A DNA stretch of 35,343 nt from Pseudomonas viridiflava (lineage in GTDB: Bacteria; Pseudomonadota; Gammaproteobacteria; Pseudomonadales; Pseudomonadaceae), in NCBI RefSeq assembly GCF_001642795.1, contig NZ_LKEH01000021.1:48898-84240 (forward strand), given 5' to 3'. Under the pieces are notes generated by a model that saw only the letters and a list, made by a program, of their open reading frames with translations, was not told the origin of the DNA and did not search any database. The translations under genes were made by a program, and so were the position numbers. Within the stretch, counting starts at the first letter, position 1. Every line of letters starts with the position of its first letter. Below, in pieces: positions 8,429-17,833 of the stretch.

Positions 8429-9163
8429 ATGACCGATAAGCCTCCGGCTTCAACCGGCACCCCCAGCGAATCGCCTGCCGATAGCGCAGCGCCAAACCTT
8501 GAAGCAGAGGCGGTCATCGCCTTTCTGCTGCAGCATCCGGACTTCTTCGCCGAGCACGACGAGCTATTGGTGTCGATGCGCATTCCGCACCAGCGTGGCG
8601 ACACGGTTTCGCTGGTCGAGCGCCAACTCAAGCTGCTGCGCGAGCGCAACATCGAGATGCGCCATCGCCTTTCGCAACTGATGGATGTGGCCCGGGACAA
8701 CGACCGGCTGTTCGAGAAAACCCGTCGCCTGAATCTGGCGTTGATGGATGCCACCAGCCTGGATGAGATCGTCATCGCCGTGGAAGACAGCCTGCGTCAG
8801 GACTTTCAGGTCCCCTACGTCAGCCTGATCCTGTTCAGCGACACCCCCATGCAGGTCGGACGCTGGGTCAGCAGCGCAGAAGCGCAGAAGACCATCGGTG
8901 GACTGATCGGCGAAAAGGTCGTGTGTGGTGCTCTGCGTGAGCATGAGCTGGCGTTTCTGTTCGGAGCAGAGCAAGGCAAGGAAGTCGGTTCGACCGCCAT
9001 TGCCAGCCTGAATCACCTCGGCCTGCATGGCGTGCTGGCCATCGGCAGCCGCGACCCGCAGCATTACAAAAGCTCGGTCGGCACCCTGTTCCTCAGCTAC
9101 ATCGCCGACGTGCTGAGCCGCCTGCTGCCACGCTTCGCACACTCGCTGCGTTCGGTCCGCTAG
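8429..9163 (+). CDS. DUF484 family protein
   Basis: The 244-aa protein is DUF484, a family regularly found between dapF and xerC in Gammaproteobacteria, with no established biochemical role known to me. After a disordered Ser/Pro/Ala-rich N terminus comes the family start ([23 protein letters not shown]), then a coiled-coil helix ([20 protein letters not shown]) and a GAF-like domain ending [22 protein letters not shown] three bases upstream (8426) is an alternative start. The gene ends two bases before xerC, which suggests translational coupling. Confidence 0.92.
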   Translation: MTDKPPASTGTPSESPADSAAPNLEAEAVIAFLLQHPDFFAEHDELLVSMRIPHQRGDTVSLVERQLKLLRERNIEMRHRLSQLMDVARDNDRLFEKTRRLNLALMDATSLDEIVIAVEDSLRQDFQVPYVSLILFSDTPMQVGRWVSSAEAQKTIGGLIGEKVVCGALREHELAFLFGAEQGKEVGSTAIASLNHLGLHGVLAIGSRDPQHYKSSVGTLFLSYIADVLSRLLPRFAHSLRSVR

Positions 9164-9165
9164 CC

Positions 9166-10065
9166 ATGGAACAGCATCTGGACGCCTACTGCATGCACCT
9201 GCGCAGTGAGCGGCAGGTGTCGCCCCACACGCTGGAAGCCTATCGACGCGATCTGGACAAGGTGCTGGCGTTCTGCAAGAAAAACCAGCTGCCCAGCTGG
9301 ACCGCACTGGACATTCAGCACCTGCGCAGCTTCACGGCCCGCCAGCACCAGCAGGGGCAGTCCTCGCGCAGCCTCGCACGCATGCTTTCCGCCGTGCGTG
9401 GTTTCTACAAGTACTTGAACCGCGAAGGCGTGTGCCAGCACGATCCGGCAAACGGCCTGTCGCCACCCAAGGGCGAGCGCCGCCTGCCCAAGACGCTGGA
9501 CACCGACCGAACCTCGCAGCTGCTGGACGGCGCGGTCGAAGATGACTTTCTGGCCCGTCGCGATCAGGCCATTCTGGAACTGCTGTATTCCTCGGGCCTG
9601 CGCCTGTCGGAACTGACGGGACTGAATCTGGATCAGCTGGACCTTCGCGACGGTCTGGTGCAGGTGCTGGGCAAGGGCAGCAAGACTCGCGTGCTGCCTG
9701 TAGGCAGCAAGGCCCGTCAGGCGCTGGAAGCCTGGCTTCCGTTGCGTGCACTGGCCAATCCGCAGGACGACGCCGTGTTCATCAGCCACAGAGGCACGCG
9801 TCTGGGGCCTCGTGCCGTGCAAAGCCGGGTCAAGGCCTTCGGCGAACGTGAGCTGGGACAGAACCTGCATCCGCACATGCTGCGCCACTCCTTCGCCAGC
9901 CACCTGCTTGAGTCTTCACAGGACCTGCGTGCCGTGCAAGAGCTGCTGGGCCACGCAGACATCAAGACCACGCAGATATATACCCACCTGGACTTCCAGC
10001 ACTTGGCTACTGTTTATGACAGCGCTCACCCTCGCGCCAAACGCAAAGGATCTGTAGATGATTAA
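9166..10065 (+). CDS. xerC: Tyrosine recombinase XerC
   Basis: The 299-aa protein is full-length XerC, which with XerD and FtsK resolves chromosome dimers at dif. The N-terminal SAM-like DNA-binding domain (1-100) begins with [19 protein letters not shown]. The catalytic domain carries the full active-site set: Arg146 (SSGLRLSEL), Lys170 (VLGKGSKTR), His237 and Arg240 ([12 protein letters not shown]), His263 ([11 protein letters not shown]) and the nucleophile Tyr272 (IYTHLD). Position between DUF484 and the HAD gene is the standard arrangement, which rules out a phage integrase. It overlaps the next gene by eight bases. Confidence 0.97.
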   Translation: MEQHLDAYCMHLRSERQVSPHTLEAYRRDLDKVLAFCKKNQLPSWTALDIQHLRSFTARQHQQGQSSRSLARMLSAVRGFYKYLNREGVCQHDPANGLSPPKGERRLPKTLDTDRTSQLLDGAVEDDFLARRDQAILELLYSSGLRLSELTGLNLDQLDLRDGLVQVLGKGSKTRVLPVGSKARQALEAWLPLRALANPQDDAVFISHRGTRLGPRAVQSRVKAFGERELGQNLHPHMLRHSFASHLLESSQDLRAVQELLGHADIKTTQIYTHLDFQHLATVYDSAHPRAKRKGSVDD

Positions 10066-10750
10066 GCTGGTGACGTTCGACCTCGACGACACACTCTGGG
10101 ACTGCGCGCCTGCCATTGCTGGCGCCGAAGTGTTATTGCGCGACTGGCTGGCCGAACACGCGCCCAGGCTTGGCTCTGTGCCGGTGGAGCATCTGTGGGA
10201 AATCCGCTCGCGACTCGTCGAGGCCGATCCGTCGTTCAAGCACAGGATCAGCGCCCTGCGTCGCCGGGTGCTTTTCCATGCACTGGAAGACGCCGGTTAT
10301 GAAGAGGACGAGGCACAGGATCTGGCCGACCAGAGCTTCGAGGTTTTCCTGAAAGGGCGTCATCAGGTACAGATCTTCCCGGACGTGCAGCCGACCCTGG
10401 AAATCCTCGCCAAAACCTTCACCCTCGGCGTGATCACCAACGGCAATGCCGATGTGCGCCGACTGGGCCTGGCCGATTACTTTTCCTTTGCGCTGTGCGC
10501 AGAAGACCTGGGCATCGGCAAACCGGATCCGGCGCCATTCCTGGAGGCTCTGAGGCGTGGCAATGTGGACGCCAGTGCCGCCGTGCATGTCGGCGATCAT
10601 CCGAGTGACGACATCGCAGGTGCTCAGCGCGCAGGCATGCGGGCGATCTGGTACAACCCGCAAGGCAAGGTCTGGGATGCCGATCGGCTGCCGGACGCGG
10701 AAATTCACAACCTGTCGCAATTGCCCGAAGTGCTGGCCCGCTGGGCATGA
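10058..10750 (+). CDS. HAD-superfamily hydrolase (YigB-like phosphatase)
   Basis: The 230-aa protein has all HAD motifs: motif [10 protein letters not shown] (nucleophile Asp8, acid/base Asp10), motif [10 protein letters not shown], motif III lysine in [10 protein letters not shown], and motif [19 protein letters not shown]. The alpha-helical cap after motif I is type C1. The equivalent E. coli gene yigB, also next to xerC, dephosphorylates the riboflavin precursor 5-amino-6-(5-phosphoribitylamino)uracil and other phosphates; the same role is plausible here. The eight-base overlap with xerC makes this the last gene of the lptM operon. Confidence 0.9.
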   Translation: MIKLVTFDLDDTLWDCAPAIAGAEVLLRDWLAEHAPRLGSVPVEHLWEIRSRLVEADPSFKHRISALRRRVLFHALEDAGYEEDEAQDLADQSFEVFLKGRHQVQIFPDVQPTLEILAKTFTLGVITNGNADVRRLGLADYFSFALCAEDLGIGKPDPAPFLEALRRGNVDASAAVHVGDHPSDDIAGAQRAGMRAIWYNPQGKVWDADRLPDAEIHNLSQLPEVLARWA

Positions 10751-10775
10751 AGTCAGGCGCCTCTCAAAACGCAGC

Positions 10776-10810
10776 CAAGAAAAAGCCCGCAGCGACGGCG
10801 GGCTTGTTCT
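10776..10810. terminator. Bidirectional terminator between HAD gene and sutA
   Basis: An 8-bp perfect stem (AAGCCCGC at 10783-10790, GCGGGCTT at 10798-10805) separates the convergent genes. The minus-strand product continues with a stronger T-run (GGGCTTTTTCTT), so it mainly serves sutA, while the plus strand has only GTTCTC. Confidence 0.85.
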
Positions 10811-10828
10811 CATACGACGTCTGCTGCC

Positions 10829-11158
10829 TTAGATAGGGCGGCTGCCGTATTTATTGTCAGGCTTCTTGGGCGGATCGGCGACCACGTTGGCCTCCACTTC
10901 CTGCACCTTGCCACCACGCGCCAGGAATTCTTCCATGGCACGGGCAAGAGCATCACGCTCCTTGTTCTTGGCTTCTACGCTGGGCAGCTCGTCGACCGAA
11001 ACTGCAGCCTTGGCCTTGCCTTTGGCAGCCGGTGCCGAAGGCTCGGCATCATCCACCTCGGCAACGTCGTCTTCGGGAGCAGCGGCAAGCTCCTCGCCGT
11101 CGTCCTCGCCTTCCAGGTCGTCTACCAGATCGTCGTTGTCGTTGTCGTCGTCGCTCAT
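10829..11158 (-). CDS. sutA: RNA polymerase-binding slow-growth regulator SutA
   Basis: The 109-aa protein matches P. aeruginosa SutA in its C-terminal half (ALARAMEEFLARGGKVQEVE, then VVADPPKKPDNKYGSRPI). The N-terminal half is a very acidic disordered tail (MSDDDNDNDDLVDDLEGEDD and more) with an Ala/Pro/Lys-rich linker. SutA binds the beta subunit of RNA polymerase and boosts housekeeping, especially rRNA, transcription during slow growth. The open frame extends to 11245, but that part is ordinary intergenic sequence; the ATG at 11158 agrees with the family start. The tail is tuned by run-length-prone GAC/GAT repeats and may vary in length between strains. Confidence 0.93.
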   Translation of the reverse strand: MSDDDNDNDDLVDDLEGEDDGEELAAAPEDDVAEVDDAEPSAPAAKGKAKAAVSVDELPSVEAKNKERDALARAMEEFLARGGKVQEVEANVVADPPKKPDNKYGSRPI

Positions 11159-11257
11159 GTTGTACCTCATGACTTGCGAAAGCAGATTAGTTATAGCCCA
11201 GCAGCCCCAAGAGTCTAAGGCTGTCGGAAAAAATTCAATAACCACTGACCCCAGCGG

Positions 11258-11683
11258 TTATATCCATTCACCCTGAAGAGTGGCCAGGACGTTACGAGAA
11301 CCACCAGCATCTCGATGTTCGCCCAGGTAAACGCCTTGCCAGGTGCCCAGCGCCAGTCGCCCCGCCGTAACCGGCAACAGCAACTGGCAGCCCAGCAGAC
11401 TGGACTTGAAGTGCGCGGGCAAGTCATCAGGCCCTTCATCGTTATGTTCATGTCCGGCCACGCCCTGGGGCACCAGCCGGTTGAAAAAACGTTGGAAGTC
11501 ACGACGTACTGCCGGATCGGCATTCTCGTTGACGGTCAACGAGGCCGAGGTATGTTGCAGCCACAAGTGCAGCAGACCGACTCGACAATCCCGCAGCTGA
11601 GGCAAGCCTGCCAGTATCTCGTCGGTGACCAGATGGAACCCGCGAGGCCTGGCCCGCAAGGTAATTCCGGATTGATGCCACAT
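11258..11683 (-). CDS. YjbQ/UPF0047 family protein
   Basis: The 141-aa protein belongs to the YjbQ family (UPF0047; annotated as secondary thiamine-phosphate synthase because some members can complement thiE mutants). Family signatures present are [40 protein letters not shown] and [15 protein letters not shown], with His residues probably coordinating a metal. GGAG lies six bases before the ATG at 11683. The true physiological substrate of the family is not settled. Confidence 0.92.
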   Translation of the reverse strand: MWHQSGITLRARPRGFHLVTDEILAGLPQLRDCRVGLLHLWLQHTSASLTVNENADPAVRRDFQRFFNRLVPQGVAGHEHNDEGPDDLPAHFKSSLLGCQLLLPVTAGRLALGTWQGVYLGEHRDAGGSRNVLATLQGEWI

Positions 11684-11875
11684 ACCGTTCTCCGCACCTT
11701 CGGCGCGCATTCTAACTCGCCTGAGAAAAAAGCAAAGCGCGCAATAAACCGGCTTCCCTGCAAGTTAACGAAGACTGTCGTGACAACGTTACAAGCGCTG
11801 CGTCATGTTGCCGAAATCATTGACGCGGGCACATCAGTGACAGCAGAAATCCGCGGTTTATCCGCAAACGTCAGA
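11684..11875. other. Intergenic region between YjbQ gene and amtB terminator
   Basis: Only the leader of the YjbQ gene and a promoter region on the minus strand are expected here. I saw no further gene or clear motif. Confidence 0.3.
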
Positions 11876-11911
11876 CAAAAAAATGCCCGGCAAAACCGGG
11901 CATTCCTTTTT
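11876..11911. terminator. Strong bidirectional terminator after amtB
   Basis: A 9-bp stem (AATGCCCGG at 11882-11890, CCGGGCATT at 11896-11904) with loop CAAAA is flanked by a run of seven A on the left and CCTTTTTC on the right. Read on the minus strand it ends in seven T, an excellent terminator for glnK-amtB. Confidence 0.92.
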
Positions 11912-11925
11912 CAGCGCAGCGGCTT

Positions 11926-13263
11926 TTACAAGTTGTAGCCACGCTCGTTGTGTTGCGCAAGGTCCAGACCGACGGACTCTTCTTCTTCGGTGACACGCAG
12001 GCCCATGACCGCGTCCAGCACCTTGAGGATGATGAAGGTCACGATGGCTGTGTAAACGACCGTGAACGCGACGCCTTTGAACTGAATCCAGACCTGAGCG
12101 CCGATGTCGGTCACCGTGCCGAAGCCGCCCAGCGCAGGCGCTGCGAAGACGCCGGTCAGGATCGCGCCGACGATACCGCCGATACCGTGCACGCCGAATG
12201 CGTCCAGGGAGTCGTCGTAGCCCAGCTTGCGTTTCAGGCTGGTGGCGCAGAAGAAGCAGATCACGCCTGCCGCCAGACCGATGATCAATGCGCCCATCGG
12301 GCCGACGGTACCGGCTGCTGGCGTAATAGCCACCAGACCTGCAACCACACCCGAGGCGATGCCCAGAGCGCTTGGCTTGCCGTGGGTCAGCCACTCGGCG
12401 AACATCCAGCCCAGTGCAGCAGCGGCGGTCGCGATCTGAGTGACCAGCATGGCCATGCCAGCAGTGCCGTTGGCGGCTGCAGCAGAACCTGCGTTGAAGC
12501 CGAACCAGCCTACCCACAGCATCGCGGCACCGATCAGGGTGTAACCCAGGTTGTGCGGAGCCATCGGGGTGGTCGGGAAGCCTTTACGCTTGCCCAGTAC
12601 CAGACAGGCGACCAGACCGGCTACACCGGCGTTGATGTGCACGACGGTGCCGCCAGCGAAGTCCAGAACGCCCCAGTCCCACATCAGGCCACCGACGCCG
12701 CCCCAGACCATGTGGGCGATTGGCGCGTAGACCAGCGTGAACCAGATACCCATGAAGATCAGCATCGCGGAGAACTTCATGCGTTCTGCGAAGGCGCCGA
12801 CGATCAGGGCAGGCGTGATGATTGCAAAGGTCATCTGGAAGGTGACGAACACCGCCTCAGGGAACAATGCCGCAGCGCCGGTAATGCTCGATGGCGTGAT
12901 ACCCGCCAGGAACGCTTTACCCATGCCGCCGAAGAAGGAATTGAAGTTGACGACGCCAGCTTCCATACCAGTGGTGTCAAACGCGATGCTGTAGCCGTAA
13001 ACGACCCACAGGATGCTGATCAGGCCGGTGATGGCAAAACACTGCATCATCACGGACAGGATGTTTTTCGAGCGAACCATGCCGCCGTAGAACAGGGCGA
13101 GGCCGGGAATGGTCATGAACAGGACCAGAGCGGTGGCCGTCAACATCCAGGCTGTGTCGCCGGAATTGAGCACGGGCTCGGCCACTGGATCAGCCGCCAG
13201 GGCCAGGCCAGGTACTGCAAGGGACAACAGGGCTCCTAGCCCTGCGAATTGACGCAGAGTCAT
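11926..13263 (-). CDS. amtB: Ammonium transporter AmtB
   Basis: The 445-aa inner-membrane channel moves ammonium/ammonia under nitrogen limitation and is gated by GlnK. A cleavable signal peptide (MTLRQFAGLGALLSLAVPGLALA) precedes eleven membrane spans. Visible signatures are AWMLTATALVLFMTIPGLALF at the start of the core, the two pore histidines in VVHINAGVAGLVA and FGVHGIGGIVGAIL, and GWFGFNAGSA. The C-terminal cytoplasmic tail (LRVTEEEESVGLDLAQHNER) is the GlnK-contact region. AGGAG is eight bases before the ATG at 13263; the frame upstream of it runs into the spacer with glnK and is not coding. Confidence 0.97.
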   Translation of the reverse strand: MTLRQFAGLGALLSLAVPGLALAADPVAEPVLNSGDTAWMLTATALVLFMTIPGLALFYGGMVRSKNILSVMMQCFAITGLISILWVVYGYSIAFDTTGMEAGVVNFNSFFGGMGKAFLAGITPSSITGAAALFPEAVFVTFQMTFAIITPALIVGAFAERMKFSAMLIFMGIWFTLVYAPIAHMVWGGVGGLMWDWGVLDFAGGTVVHINAGVAGLVACLVLGKRKGFPTTPMAPHNLGYTLIGAAMLWVGWFGFNAGSAAAANGTAGMAMLVTQIATAAAALGWMFAEWLTHGKPSALGIASGVVAGLVAITPAAGTVGPMGALIIGLAAGVICFFCATSLKRKLGYDDSLDAFGVHGIGGIVGAILTGVFAAPALGGFGTVTDIGAQVWIQFKGVAFTVVYTAIVTFIILKVLDAVMGLRVTEEEESVGLDLAQHNERGYNL

Positions 13264-13297
13264 ATTGTTTTCTCCTGGGGCGTTGGGGTTTGGCGGC

Positions 13298-14055
<758 letters not shown>

Positions 14056-14322
14056 ATGCTCGCGCCCAAAGCTTTCCTCGACGCCCTCAGCGGCCACGCC
14101 TCGCGCCTTTTCAACGGCGAAACCCCCGTGCCCCGCAGCGAATTCGAAACCCAGTTCAAGACCCTGCTGCAAAGCGGCTTCAGCAAACTGGATCTGGTCA
14201 GCCGCGAAGAGTTCGACAGCCAGATGGCCGTCCTCGCCCGCACCCGCGCCCGCCTGGAAGCGCTGGAGGCCAAGATGGCCGAGCTTGAAGAGAAGATGGG
14301 GCCGGTTGAGAAGGCTGAGTGA
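14056..14322 (+). CDS. ubiK: Ubiquinone biosynthesis accessory factor UbiK
   Basis: The 88-aa protein is of the UbiK/YqiC (BMFP) family. It has an amphipathic N-terminal half (PKAFLDALSGHASRLFNG) and a C-terminal coiled coil (LARTRARLEALEAKMAELEE) that mediates trimerisation. UbiK binds lipids and UbiJ and supports the soluble Ubi metabolon in aerobic ubiquinone synthesis. AGGAA is placed eight bases before the ATG. In the Pseudomonas genomes I recall, comM follows directly; here comM is 4.3 kb away. Confidence 0.9.
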   Translation: MLAPKAFLDALSGHASRLFNGETPVPRSEFETQFKTLLQSGFSKLDLVSREEFDSQMAVLARTRARLEALEAKMAELEEKMGPVEKAE

Positions 14323-14332
14323 CTCATCAGCC

Positions 14333-15274
14333 TCAGACAGGTGCTGGCTGATCGCCAAACTGCCGCGCCTGCCTTATATCGCGTGAGGGCGGCGCCCCGA
14401 AACGCCGGGCGTACTCGCGACTGAACTGCGAAACACTTTCATAGCCGACCCGCAATCCTGCCGTATTCGCGTCCAGCCGCTCGGTGAGCATCAGACTGCG
14501 GGCGGCATGCAGGCGCAGCGTCTTCTGATACTGCAACGGGCTGGTACCGGTGAGTTGCCGAAAATTGTGGTGCAGGGTCGAACTGGCCATACCTGCCATC
14601 CCGGCAAGCTCGGCAATTCGCAAAGGCTCGGCGTAGTTTCGCTTGAGCCAGTCGATGGCTCGCACAATACCTCGCGAGCGATACCCTTCCCTGACGATCC
14701 AACGAAGCCAGTAGCCCGCATCGCTGAGCAGCAGCCGAAGACAGACTTCTCGCTTGACCAGATCCGCCATGAGCGCAATTTCCTGCGGCCTATCCAGCAA
14801 GGCGACAAGGCGGCCGAACACATCGATCAGCTCGTCCGTTGCTTCTCCCGCAGCGTAACAACGGGTCGGAATAGTGCTGTCGACTTCCGGAACGCTTTGA
14901 ACGATGTCGTGGAGCAACGCCATGTCGAGCTTCAAGACGATCGATAGATAGGGACGCTCGACGCTGGCGCGTATCACCTTGGCCGTGGTGGGAATATCAA
15001 TGGATGTCACGAAAAAGCTGCCCGGCTCGGACACCACTTCCTCGGTCCCGAAAACCGTGTGCTTGGTGCCCTGAACGATCAACGCCACACAGGGTTCGTA
15101 GACGCAATAATCCGGCAGCCCCGGCGCGTCCATTCGGTAAAAAGTCAGTCCCTTGATCACGCTGGGACAGACTTCTTTACCCCTGGTTATCGCAGTCAGC
15201 CGCTCAGTGAGTCGCCTCAGCCCCTCGCCTTTCCGATCGAGACCGGATGCAGAAAACGTCAAGGATGGATTCAT
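14333..15274 (-). CDS. AraC-family regulator (AraC_N type)
   Basis: The 313-aa protein has an N-terminal AraC_N/cupin-like sensor domain (YCVYEPCVALIVQGTKHTVF, then PGSFFVTSIDIPTTAKVIRA). Its C-terminal domain has two helix-turn-helix motifs: LRIAELAGMAGMASSTLHHNF and AGLRVGYESVSQFSREYARRFG. AraC_N regulators commonly control a neighbouring oxidoreductase gene, and here an aldo/keto reductase is transcribed divergently 175 bases away. A GTG at 15319 would add fifteen residues, but ATG 15274 fits the family better; neither has a strong Shine-Dalgarno. Convergent with ubiK, eleven bases apart. Confidence 0.9.
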   Translation of the reverse strand: MNPSLTFSASGLDRKGEGLRRLTERLTAITRGKEVCPSVIKGLTFYRMDAPGLPDYCVYEPCVALIVQGTKHTVFGTEEVVSEPGSFFVTSIDIPTTAKVIRASVERPYLSIVLKLDMALLHDIVQSVPEVDSTIPTRCYAAGEATDELIDVFGRLVALLDRPQEIALMADLVKREVCLRLLLSDAGYWLRWIVREGYRSRGIVRAIDWLKRNYAEPLRIAELAGMAGMASSTLHHNFRQLTGTSPLQYQKTLRLHAARSLMLTERLDANTAGLRVGYESVSQFSREYARRFGAPPSRDIRQARQFGDQPAPV

Positions 15275-15448
15275 GAAGACGACTCTGCGAAGAGGAAAGT
15301 CGCAGTGTGCGCAGAACACGCCATCCGCTCAAGTGCCCCGGCAGGATTGTGCAAAAAGACAGTCGGATTGTGATCACGCCGCCCAAAAGCTCTCGTCTAT
15401 CTTGAGGGTCCTGGTTGTTCCCAAAGACCCTCAAGCAAGGAGCCTGCA

Positions 15449-16624
15449 ATGGATCGACGCGACTTTCTCAGGCTTTCGGCGAGCAGTGCGCTGGCAGCGA
15501 CAATCCTGCCGATGACTGCCAATGCTCAGACATTGAGCAGTGCACCACCATCCGGCGAACGCGGCAGCGTAATGCCGACCAAGGGGAAAGTGACGCGTTC
15601 TACCCTTCCAATAAACCCGTCTCAGCATAACCTTCGCTACATGACACCTTACCGCCTCGGCATGGGCGGCACGCAGATCGGCAATATCTTCGCCCCCATC
15701 AGCGATGAACAGGCCGCAGCCGTTTTGCAGTCCGCCTGGGATTCGGGAGTGCGCCTGTTTGATACATCACCTTTCTACGGCTTCGGTCTTAGCGAATATC
15801 GCCTTGGACGTTTCCTGCACAACCGAAACCCCGACGATTACGTGATCTCCACCAAAGTCGGGCGGGTGCTCAAGGCAGCAGGGAAGCCGGTTGGCGATAG
15901 TTCGATCTGGACCTCTCCGGCGCCTTTTGAGTACCGCTATGACTACACCGCCGAAGGCGCAAGACGCTCGGTAGAGGACAGCCTGCAACGGCTCGGACTC
16001 GCACGGCTGGATGTGGTTTACATTCATGACCTGTCGCCAGACAACACCGAACTGCAAGGCGGCTGGGAAGCGGCCTACGAGATTGCTCGCACCGGAGCCA
16101 TGCGCGAACTGGAGAAGATGCGCGACGAGGGCCTGATCAAAGCGTGGGGCTTTGGCATCAACCGCCCCGATGCCGTCGTCCGCGCTGTGGAAAGCGACGA
16201 TCCGACGCCGGACATCGTCCTGCTGGCGTGCCAGTACTCAATCATCGATCACGATCAGGCGCTCGAACGAACGCTGCCCGCCCTGGCAAAAAAAAGCACC
16301 AGCGTAGTGGTTGGCACACCGCTCAATGACGGTTTCCTCGGCGGCGGCAAGCGCTTCAACTTCTCACCTGATTTGCCACGCTTTGCCGTCGAACGCCGCG
16401 CCAAACTCGCAGCCATCGCTGCACGTCATGGTATCGACATGCGCACCGCCGCCCTGCAGTTTGCTGCCGCCCACCCACTGGTTTCAGCCATTATTCCCGG
16501 CTCCCGCGTACCGGGACAAATCGCCAGCAATGCCCAGTCCATGAAAGTGGCTATCCCAGGCGACTTTTGGGCAGAGGCCAAGCGTGAACGGCTGATCGCT
16601 GAACACGCCCCGGTTCCGGCCTGA
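15449..16624 (+). CDS. Tat-exported aldo/keto reductase
   Basis: The 391-aa protein is an NAD(P)H-dependent aldo/keto reductase of the D-threo-aldose 1-dehydrogenase-like branch. The catalytic tetrad is visible: Asp105 and Tyr110 in RLFDTSPFYGFGLSE, Lys136 in VISTKVGR and His193 in VYIHDLSPD. The cofactor end is IIPGSRVPGQIASN. It begins MDRRDFLRLSASSALAA, a twin-arginine signal with an ANA-Q-like cleavage site near residue 26, so it is probably periplasmic, which is unusual for this superfamily since NAD(P)H must then be co-folded and exported with it. CAAGGAG lies eight bases before the ATG. Likely controlled by the divergent AraC regulator. Confidence 0.9.
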   Translation: MDRRDFLRLSASSALAATILPMTANAQTLSSAPPSGERGSVMPTKGKVTRSTLPINPSQHNLRYMTPYRLGMGGTQIGNIFAPISDEQAAAVLQSAWDSGVRLFDTSPFYGFGLSEYRLGRFLHNRNPDDYVISTKVGRVLKAAGKPVGDSSIWTSPAPFEYRYDYTAEGARRSVEDSLQRLGLARLDVVYIHDLSPDNTELQGGWEAAYEIARTGAMRELEKMRDEGLIKAWGFGINRPDAVVRAVESDDPTPDIVLLACQYSIIDHDQALERTLPALAKKSTSVVVGTPLNDGFLGGGKRFNFSPDLPRFAVERRAKLAAIAARHGIDMRTAALQFAAAHPLVSAIIPGSRVPGQIASNAQSMKVAIPGDFWAEAKRERLIAEHAPVPA

Positions 16625-16655
16625 CGGGCTGGAACTGTCGGGACACATCAGAAAA

Positions 16656-16693
16656 GAGCACCCGGGCATCAACTGCCGAGGTGCGCTTTTTCA
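16656..16693 (+). terminator. Terminator after the aldo/keto reductase
   Basis: GCACC at 16658-16662 pairs with GGTGC at 16680-16684, extended inward by CGGGCA/TGCCG with a small mismatch, and is followed by a run of five to six T. Confidence 0.8.
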
Positions 16694-16925
16694 TCAATCT
16701 CACGAGAAAACCGTTTCGGTGCTCAGAAAATTCGCATCGTGACTTGGGATGAGCTGTTTCATCTGCCATACGAGGGATTACACTCGCCTGTCTTTCAAGG
16801 GCTGGTCTCGGGCTTTGGACTGTTTAACAAGTCTCGACACCCAGGACGCCTTTGAAGTCGAGATTCGATGAGCCTCCAAATCCATCGAAGGAACGGAATC
16901 CCCCTCACTGGCACCGGAAGTAAAT

Positions 16926-17549
16926 ATGACACCTCGACTTTTCACCTGCCGATGGCTGATCGCGGGAGCGCTCTCGCTCTGCATTGGCACACCCGCTCTC
17001 GCCGAAGGCCTGACGCTGCGCTCCGGCAAGTACGAGCAACTGTTGCTCGCTGTCACGCCCGAAGGACAGATCGAGGGGTTTTATGCCGAAGAACGCGGTA
17101 CAGGCACTACGTTCAGTTGCGCGTTCTACCTGCAAGGCAAGGTCGAGTCAGGGAAAACCAGCCCGGTATCTTCCTGGCTCGATGGGGTTTATCCGGGAAC
17201 CGTAGAGCCGTCCATCGATGGGGTGGTTCTGACCGTCGAACAAGGCCAGCAACATCCTGGCTGCATGAACGTGCTGATGCCGGACATTTCGACAGGACTG
17301 GACCTGAGCCGAACCGCGAGCAAAAAATGGATCGGACTGGTGACCGTTACGGCCGACAAGGCCTGGCTGCAGAAAACCCCGGACGCCAGGTCCACTCGTG
17401 GCGCTTACATCGTGAAGGGTGATGTGGTTGGGGTGCTGGCGTTCAAGGATGGCGCGGCGAAGGTTGAGTTTGTCGATGGCGACAACCGTTCGTTTATGGG
17501 GTGGATTGGTCCGGATCAGTATGCTCGGGTGAAGATGCCTGGAGGTTGA
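16926..17549 (+). CDS. Secreted protein of unknown function with SH3-like tail
   Basis: The 207-aa protein has a clear Sec signal peptide (arginine near the start, WLIAGALSLCIGTPALA, cleavage before EGLTL). I do not recognise the family. The mature N-terminal part contains GKYEQLLLAVTPEGQIEGFY and two cysteines (FSCAFYL, HPGCMNVL) that could form a disulfide in the periplasm. The C-terminal 70 residues (KAWLQKTPDARSTRGAYIVKG, GDVVGVLAFKDGAAKVEF) look like a bacterial SH3 domain. GGAAG is six bases before the ATG. It lies alone between two terminators, downstream of a 300-bp spacer that holds the previous terminator and a TACACT-like -10. Confidence 0.72.
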   Translation: MTPRLFTCRWLIAGALSLCIGTPALAEGLTLRSGKYEQLLLAVTPEGQIEGFYAEERGTGTTFSCAFYLQGKVESGKTSPVSSWLDGVYPGTVEPSIDGVVLTVEQGQQHPGCMNVLMPDISTGLDLSRTASKKWIGLVTVTADKAWLQKTPDARSTRGAYIVKGDVVGVLAFKDGAAKVEFVDGDNRSFMGWIGPDQYARVKMPGG

Positions 17550-17629
17550 AATGCTCTGGCTACGTACGTCCGCCCTAAGTGTTCTTTCAGTGCTTTGGCG
17601 CTGCATAACACAGCGGTAAGTGACATCTC

Positions 17630-17791
17630 ATGAACTCGGCATACCTTAAAGACTTTACCTACGGCCTTGCCGGACTCCTCCTTAAAGAGGCCGTATTCGA
17701 TCCTGACAGCACTTTACCAACCAAGCATTTAACCTCTCCACCAGCTGAACATTCAGCCAGCGGATTTGGCGATCCGGTCATGGACCTATAG
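17630..17791 (+). CDS. Small 53-aa ORF of unknown function
   Basis: The intact reading frame begins MNSAYLKDFTYGLAGLLLKE and ends GFGDPVMDL. It is shorter than usual gene-calling cut-offs. Support: amino-acid composition is protein-like, with a helical start (TYGLAGLLLKEAVFD) and a Pro-rich second half, and a perfect 10-bp hairpin begins twelve bases after the stop, as expected for a monocistronic gene. Against: the ribosome-binding site is weak (TAAGTGA). No family recognised. The eight-base string TTTGGCGA near its 3' end recurs just before the BRO gene. Confidence 0.45.
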   Translation: MNSAYLKDFTYGLAGLLLKEAVFDPDSTLPTKHLTSPPAEHSASGFGDPVMDL

Positions 17792-17803
17792 CATTGCTCC
17801 TTC

Positions 17804-17832
17804 AAGCCTCGGCAGACCAAGCCGAGGCTTTA
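17804..17832 (+). terminator. Hairpin terminator after the 53-aa ORF
   Basis: AAGCCTCGGC at 17804-17813 pairs perfectly with GCCGAGGCTT at 17821-17830 around loop AGACCAA. The T-run is short (CTTTAT), so termination may be partial, allowing read-through into the structured RNA that begins four bases later. Confidence 0.6.
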
Positions 17833-17833
17833 T

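Noticed and set aside
9166..10065. Phage integrase instead of XerC
   Set aside because: Tyrosine recombinase motifs fit both, but length, lack of an att site or tRNA, and position in the dapF-DUF484-xerC-HAD operon identify XerC.
11950..13239. 429-codon ORF antisense to amtB
   Set aside because: Highly charged low-plausibility translation opposite a membrane-protein gene, the usual shadow pattern.
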